Shown here in pieces: positions 60,715-64,000 of a stretch of 64,000 nucleotides of DNA (positions within the stretch are counted from its first letter, which is position 1; every line of letters begins with the position of its first letter). The stretch spans positions 1-64,000 of the forward strand of contig JAIESQ010000019.1 in the NCBI GenBank assembly GCA_019745975.1, given 5' to 3'. A program made the translations under genes and the position numbers. The notes beneath the pieces were generated by a model. That model had not been told where the DNA came from and did no database searches. It saw only the letters and a list, made by a program, of their open reading frames with translations. This stretch comes from Pirellulales bacterium. Lineage in GTDB: Bacteria > Planctomycetota > Planctomycetia > Pirellulales > JAEUIK01.

Positions 60715-61461
60715 GTGACCCGAATCCTCTGTATCGCGAATCAGAAAGGAGGCGTCGGCAAGACGACGACGGCGGTCAATCTCGCCGTCGGCCTGGCCAA
60801 GGCGGGCAACCGCACGCTGCTGGTTGATCTCGATCCGCAGTGCAACGCCACGACCGGACTGGGGAGCGCGCCCAGCGCGCGACACCCGCTCGTGTCGCTA
60901 GCACCGCTAGCAGAATCGCTCTGCGACCCCGGTCCGGAGGGTCTCGAGTTGTTGCCTGGCAGCCGCAGCTTCGAAGACGTCGATGCGCTGGCGACCAGCG
61001 GCGACGAGCAAGCCGCTACCCTGCGCCAGCACCTGGCCGCCGGCCTGACATCGTACGACTTCGTGGTGATCGACTGCCCGCCGTCGCTGGGCCCACTAAC
61101 CCGGATCGCGCTGGCCAGCTCGACCGAAGTGTTCATCCCCATCCAGTGCGAGTACTTCGCCATGGAGGGGCTGGCGCAGATGATCGAGGTGATTCGCGAG
61201 GTGATGCACGCCCAAACCAGCCGGCTGAGGTTCGGCGGCATCGTGCTGACGATGTACGACCCGCGGCTGGAGCTCACGGCCGAGGTCGACAGCGAGGTGC
61301 GTGAGTTTTTCGGCGATATCGTCTTCCGCAATCCCATTCCGCGCGACGTGGCGGTGGCTGAAGCCCCCAGCCATGGCTGCGCGGTGCTCGACTACGCGCC
61401 CCGCTCGCGGGGGGCTCGTGCTTACATCGAACTTTGCATGGAGGTACTCGAACGTGACTAA
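60715..61461 (+). CDS. parA: ParA/Soj-family chromosome-partitioning ATPase
   Basis: A 248-residue Walker-type ATPase that binds nonspecific DNA and drives ParB-parS segregation. The deviant Walker A is CIANQKGGVGKTTTAVNLA with the signature lysine, A' is LLVDLDPQCNAT and Walker B is FVVIDCPPSLGPLT. The start is GTG 60715, which gives the usual short Soj N-terminus (MTRILCIANQKGG); the frame opens at GTG 60661. Its last 8 bp overlap the parB start. Confidence 0.96.
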   Translation: MTRILCIANQKGGVGKTTTAVNLAVGLAKAGNRTLLVDLDPQCNATTGLGSAPSARHPLVSLAPLAESLCDPGPEGLELLPGSRSFEDVDALATSGDEQAATLRQHLAAGLTSYDFVVIDCPPSLGPLTRIALASSTEVFIPIQCEYFAMEGLAQMIEVIREVMHAQTSRLRFGGIVLTMYDPRLELTAEVDSEVREFFGDIVFRNPIPRDVAVAEAPSHGCAVLDYAPRSRGARAYIELCMEVLERD

Positions 61462-62470
61462 AGAACGACGACTTGGCCGCGGGCTCGAGGCCCTCTTGGG
61501 GCGCGGACCCGACGTAGCTGCCGCGGATCCTGACCTTCGGCGTGGCGAATCTCCCGCCGGAACGGGCACGGCCATGCTCCATCGCGAGCTGCCTGCGATT
61601 GCCGACGAGGGGACCGTCGTCAAACCAGGCGAGTCTCAGGCGATCGCGGTCTCGCAGATCGATCCGAACCCGTTTCAGCCGCGCTCCGAGTTTCGCGCCG
61701 ATGAGCTGGCCTCGCTGGTCGAAAGCATTAAGACAAATGGCCTGTTACAGCCGGTGGTCGTCCGCGTGGCCAGCGGACGCTATCAGTTGATCGCCGGCGA
61801 ACGGCGCTGGCGGGCTGCCAAGGAAGTCGGCTGGGAAACGATTCCAGCGATGTTCGTCGAGGCCGACGATCGGCAAATGGCCGAGCTGGCGCTCGTCGAG
61901 AATCTGCACCGCGCCGACCTGAACGCGGTTGATAAGGCCCTCTCCTTCCAGCGCTACCTTGAAAAATTCTCCGCCACGCACGAAGAATTGGCCCAGCGCG
62001 TGAACGTCGATCGCACGACGGTGAGCAACCTGATCCGGCTGCTCGAGCTGCCGCCACGCGTGCAGGCCGCGGTGCGAGCCGAGCACATCAGCACGGGGCA
62101 CGCCCGGGCGCTGCTGCCGCTGGAAACCGAACAGCAGCAGGTCGAGTTGTGCGAGCGCACGATCGCCGAAGGGCTAAGCGTACGTGCACTCGAAGCGGCC
62201 GTGCAGGCGGTGCTAGCTGCCGATGATGGCGTTGCGGCACACACGGCGGTTGCCGGCGCGGTGCTGCCAATCACGCGCGGCAAAAGGCCTGCTCAGGTGG
62301 TGGCGCTGGAGCTCGAACTGCGGCAAGCGCTGGGTACGAAGGTCGACTTGCGCGTCAACTCGCGGCAGCGCGGCAAGATCGTGATTCACTTCTCGAACCA
62401 GGAGGAATTCGAGCGGCTCCGCGAAATGCTGGCCACGCCCATCAAAGGGAAGCGGCAGCAAGCGGGCTAG
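61454..62470 (+). CDS. parB: ParB/Spo0J-family partitioning protein (parS-binding CTPase)
   Basis: A 338-residue clamp protein. The N-terminal RRLGRGLEALLG is the usual ParA-stimulating segment. The CTP-binding N domain has IDPNPFQPRSEF, VVVRVASGRYQLIAGERRWR with the arginine patch (about residues 114-121) and ALVENLHRADLNAVDKAL. The parS-binding HTH is EELAQRVNVDRTTVSNLIRL followed by HARALLPL. The C-terminal dimerisation part ends IHFSNQEEFERLREML. GTG 61454 has GGAGG (61440-61444) at good spacing. It should bind the three parS-like sites upstream. Confidence 0.96.
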   Translation: MTKERRLGRGLEALLGRGPDVAAADPDLRRGESPAGTGTAMLHRELPAIADEGTVVKPGESQAIAVSQIDPNPFQPRSEFRADELASLVESIKTNGLLQPVVVRVASGRYQLIAGERRWRAAKEVGWETIPAMFVEADDRQMAELALVENLHRADLNAVDKALSFQRYLEKFSATHEELAQRVNVDRTTVSNLIRLLELPPRVQAAVRAEHISTGHARALLPLETEQQQVELCERTIAEGLSVRALEAAVQAVLAADDGVAAHTAVAGAVLPITRGKRPAQVVALELELRQALGTKVDLRVNSRQRGKIVIHFSNQEEFERLREMLATPIKGKRQQAG

Positions 62471-62506
62471 CCACTGGAGCGGCGGCCACGGAAAAAGGAA
62501 CTTTAG

Positions 62507-62645
62507 CCACAGAGGCCGCCGGGGGCACGGAGAAGACGAAGCAGAAGTAGGCCACGCAACGCTGCGGTGTTCGCTAAGTTGGATGAACATTCATAGCAAT
62601 CTATCGCAATCCTCTCTCTGTGAGCTCCGTGCCCTCGGTGGCCAC
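62507..62645. repeat. family D repeat pair between parB and the GNAT remnant
   Basis: GCCACAGAGGCC with GGGGGCACGGAG (about 62505-62532) faces CTCCGTGCCCTCGGTGGCCAC (62625-62645). GGGCACGGAG/CTCCGTGCCC is a perfect 10-bp arm. The segment resembles the family D unit at 55517-55692. Confidence 0.7.
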
Positions 62646-62668
62646 AATACGTTCTCGGTGGCAGCCAA

Positions 62669-63283
62669 ATGGAAATCATCGTTCGCATGCTCGCAGCCGA
62701 CGAAGCCGATGTGTTGGCCAACGTGGCCGATGGAGTGTTCGATCATCCGGTACGGCCCGATCTCGCGCGCGAGTACCTGGCCGATCCGTGGCTGCACCTG
62801 GCTGTCGCGCTCGACGGCGACCTGGTCGTCGGCACGGCGTCGGCCATCAGCTACATCCATCCCGACAAGCCGTCGCAATGGTTCATCAACGAGGTGGGAG
62901 TGGCGCCAAGGGCAATCGCATCACAATGTGCGGGCTGGGACTAGTGCCAGCATCCCATCTGCTGGAAGAACATGTGGGCGTACACTTGTCCCACGTCGAT
63001 TTCTGCAAAAAATGGCCGCTCGCTTTTTCAATGATTCACCCTGTTGCAGCCTTTCGTCGCCCGCCATTTTTCGCGGTGACGAGCGCGCGACAAGTGGACA
63101 GAGCATCAAACTTGCGGCAAGGACCGTGCAAGCACTAGTCCTTGCCGTCAAAGCTTGATGCGATTGCCCTCGGTGGCCACCGAAGTCGATAACGCCGCGG
63201 CCAGGGCCCTGTACGCATCGACCGGCGGAATCGAAGACCCGACGCCGGCGATTGTGTATACCTATCGCTTGTCGGGCCACTGA
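62669..63283 (+). pseudogene. GNAT N-acetyltransferase gene broken by MITE copy 2 with an internal deletion
   Basis: The 5' part (62669-62907) encodes an AAC(3)-I-like GNAT N-terminus: ADEADVLANVADGVFDHPVR ... LHLAVALDGDLVVGTASAIS ... SQWFINEVGVAP. The 3' part (63172-63283) resumes in the same frame with VATEVDNAAARALYASTGG and ends at TGA 63283. Between them lies the 264-bp element, and the acetyl-CoA-binding segment expected there (about 28 residues, usually containing RRxGxGxxL) is missing. Translation into the element stops after RAIASQCAGWD. Activity must be lost. Confidence 0.88.
62908..63171 (+). mobile_element. MITE-like non-autonomous transposon, copy 2
   Basis: Identical by eye and equal in length (264 bp) and orientation to copy 1 at 39992-40255, with the same terminal inverted repeats. 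The flanking 10-mers, GAGTGGCGCC and GGTGGCCACC, are not a duplication, unlike copy 1. It lies inside the GNAT gene. Confidence 0.92.
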
Positions 63284-63448
63284 TGCGAACCAGGTCCATG
63301 TCGACCGGGTCAATTCAAACATGGGGGCATTCGGCCGCAGTGAATGGCAGCGCGCGTGAATCGATACGCGTGCCGCGAAGCGCGTTTGATTGCCGGCCCG
63401 TTGGCGGTTTTCGATCAACGGCCTTGCCGGTATGATAGGACGTTCGCG

Positions 63449-63523
63449 CGGAGCGTAGCTCAGCCTGGCTAGAGCACCTGCTTTGGGAGCAGGGGGTCGC
63501 AAGTTCGAATCTTGTCGCTCCGA
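63449..63523 (+). tRNA. tRNA-Pro (anticodon TGG)
   Basis: Acceptor arms CGGAGCG (63449-63455) and CGCTCCG (63516-63522) pair perfectly, with discriminator A63523. The D arm TAGCTCAGCCTGGCTAGAGC, anticodon stem CCTGC/GCAGG with loop TTTGGGA, and T arm with GTTCGAATC are all present. The anticodon is TGG. The 3' CCA is not encoded (CTA follows). Confidence 0.95.
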
Positions 63524-63537
63524 CTATTCCTCGAAAC

Positions 63538-63575
63538 AAGCCCTTCGGCCAAAACGTCGAAGGGCTTTCTTATTT
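63538..63575 (+). terminator. Rho-independent terminator after tRNA-Pro
   Basis: AAGCCCTTCG (63538-63547) pairs with CGAAGGGCTT (63558-63567) around a 10-nt loop and is followed by TCTTATTT, 14 bp past the tRNA end. Confidence 0.85.
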
Positions 63576-64000
63576 GTGGGACAAGAGGTACGCCGTCGAG
63601 TCGGCAGTTCAAACGATTCGCCGAAAGCCAAGGGTTTTTCTCAATGTAGCTTCGCAAGTGCTTGATATAGAGTGAGATAGCATGGTTCAGAAACGGCTGC
63701 TGTTCCGGCCGAATCATTTCGGTAAAAGCTAATCACGACGCCGCTGCTGGTCAGCAAGTGGAGCCTGGGGTTCGCGGCCTTCAACTTTTGTGCAAACCGC
63801 TGATGGAGTCCTTGATCGCGATTTGACCATCTGTTGACGCCCACCTGAGTCCTCCGCACTCATGGGCTGCCACAAGATTCTGACCGCAGAAATTCCAGAG
63901 CGTTGCAACGTAGGTTTCAATCGCTCGAAGGGGAATGCGCAACGTGCCAGCGCCACCTCGCCGGTAGACGGCTGCGCCGCCGACCCCGGAAGCAAAAAAA
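63576..64000. other. about 425 bp at the window edge without a recognised gene
   Basis: Minus-strand frames (63641-63859 and 63729-63995) are open, but their products have no recognisable domain and overlap in different frames. GC content is lower than average. The last bases are a run of seven A. This may be a gene fragment or degraded DNA. Confidence 0.4.

Noticed and set aside
62921-63502. A 193-residue minus-strand frame across MITE copy 2 and the tRNA
   Set aside because: It crosses a pseudogene, a transposon-like element and a tRNA gene in antisense; no domain is present.

Overview
The window is GC-rich (about 60-65% by eye) and reads as a chromosomal segment of a member of the Planctomycetota, probably a Pirellulales-like lineage. 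This is inferred from a BBP7-type outer-membrane barrel, a DUF1844 protein, a PEP-CTERM protein, small NPYxxP membrane proteins, weak or absent Shine-Dalgarno sequences before many genes, and very many dispersed intergenic palindromes. No rRNA, CRISPR array or complete transposase was seen.

Layout. 1-2.7 kb (minus): a TetR-controlled exporter operon (TetR, HlyD-type adaptor, ABC ATPase, next gene cut by the edge), each gene overlapping the next by ATGA, with a promoter/operator in front. 2.8-7.3 kb (plus): a translation/nucleotide operon rpsB-tsf-pyrH-frr followed 2 bp later by a secreted glycerophosphodiesterase. 8-15.3 kb (plus): PEP-CTERM protein, PYROXD2/CrtI-like oxidoreductase, a giant MscK-like mechanosensitive channel and a lone HPt protein. 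15.4-23.8 kb (minus): CZB-GGDEF diguanylate cyclase, a divergent phosphoglycerate kinase, two unknown proteins, an M32 carboxypeptidase and an outer-membrane-like protein. 24.2-31.9 kb: BshB1-like deacetylase, RHH protein, rpsA, a group-2 sigma-70 factor, a BBP7 barrel and apt. 32-36 kb (minus): a BamA/Omp85 protein with a very long proline-rich linker. 36.2-43.1 kb: a polytopic membrane protein, a short UvrC, a higBA toxin-antitoxin locus broken by a small transposon, a lone KAS-II-like enzyme, a possible IS200/IS605 relic and a cupin. 43.3-48.8 kb: glmS, kdsB, pyrG and DUF1844. 48.75-55.3 kb: polyprenol-phosphate mannosyltransferase-like protein, MFS transporter, TMTC-like membrane/TPR protein and an ExeA-like ATPase. 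55.7-64 kb: trpF, two paralogous small membrane proteins, ahcY, DUF1015, parA-parB with three parS-like sites, a broken GNAT gene and tRNA-Pro.

The strongest unusual signal is a pair of identical 264-bp elements (39992-40255 and 62908-63171). They have near-perfect 16-bp terminal inverted repeats, and the first copy has a perfect 10-bp target duplication: a MITE-like non-autonomous transposon. The first copy cuts the HigB-type toxin a few codons after its start and leaves the antitoxin intact. The second lies inside a GNAT acetyltransferase gene, lacks a target duplication, and stands in place of roughly 28 codons, as if two insertions had recombined or the insertion brought a deletion.

A second theme is the palindromic repeat load. 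At least five unrelated families (called A-E here) occupy intergenic gaps. Three parS-like sites sharing one unusual core lie just upstream of parAB and in the previous gap, so this is probably the chromosomal partition locus and may be origin-proximal.
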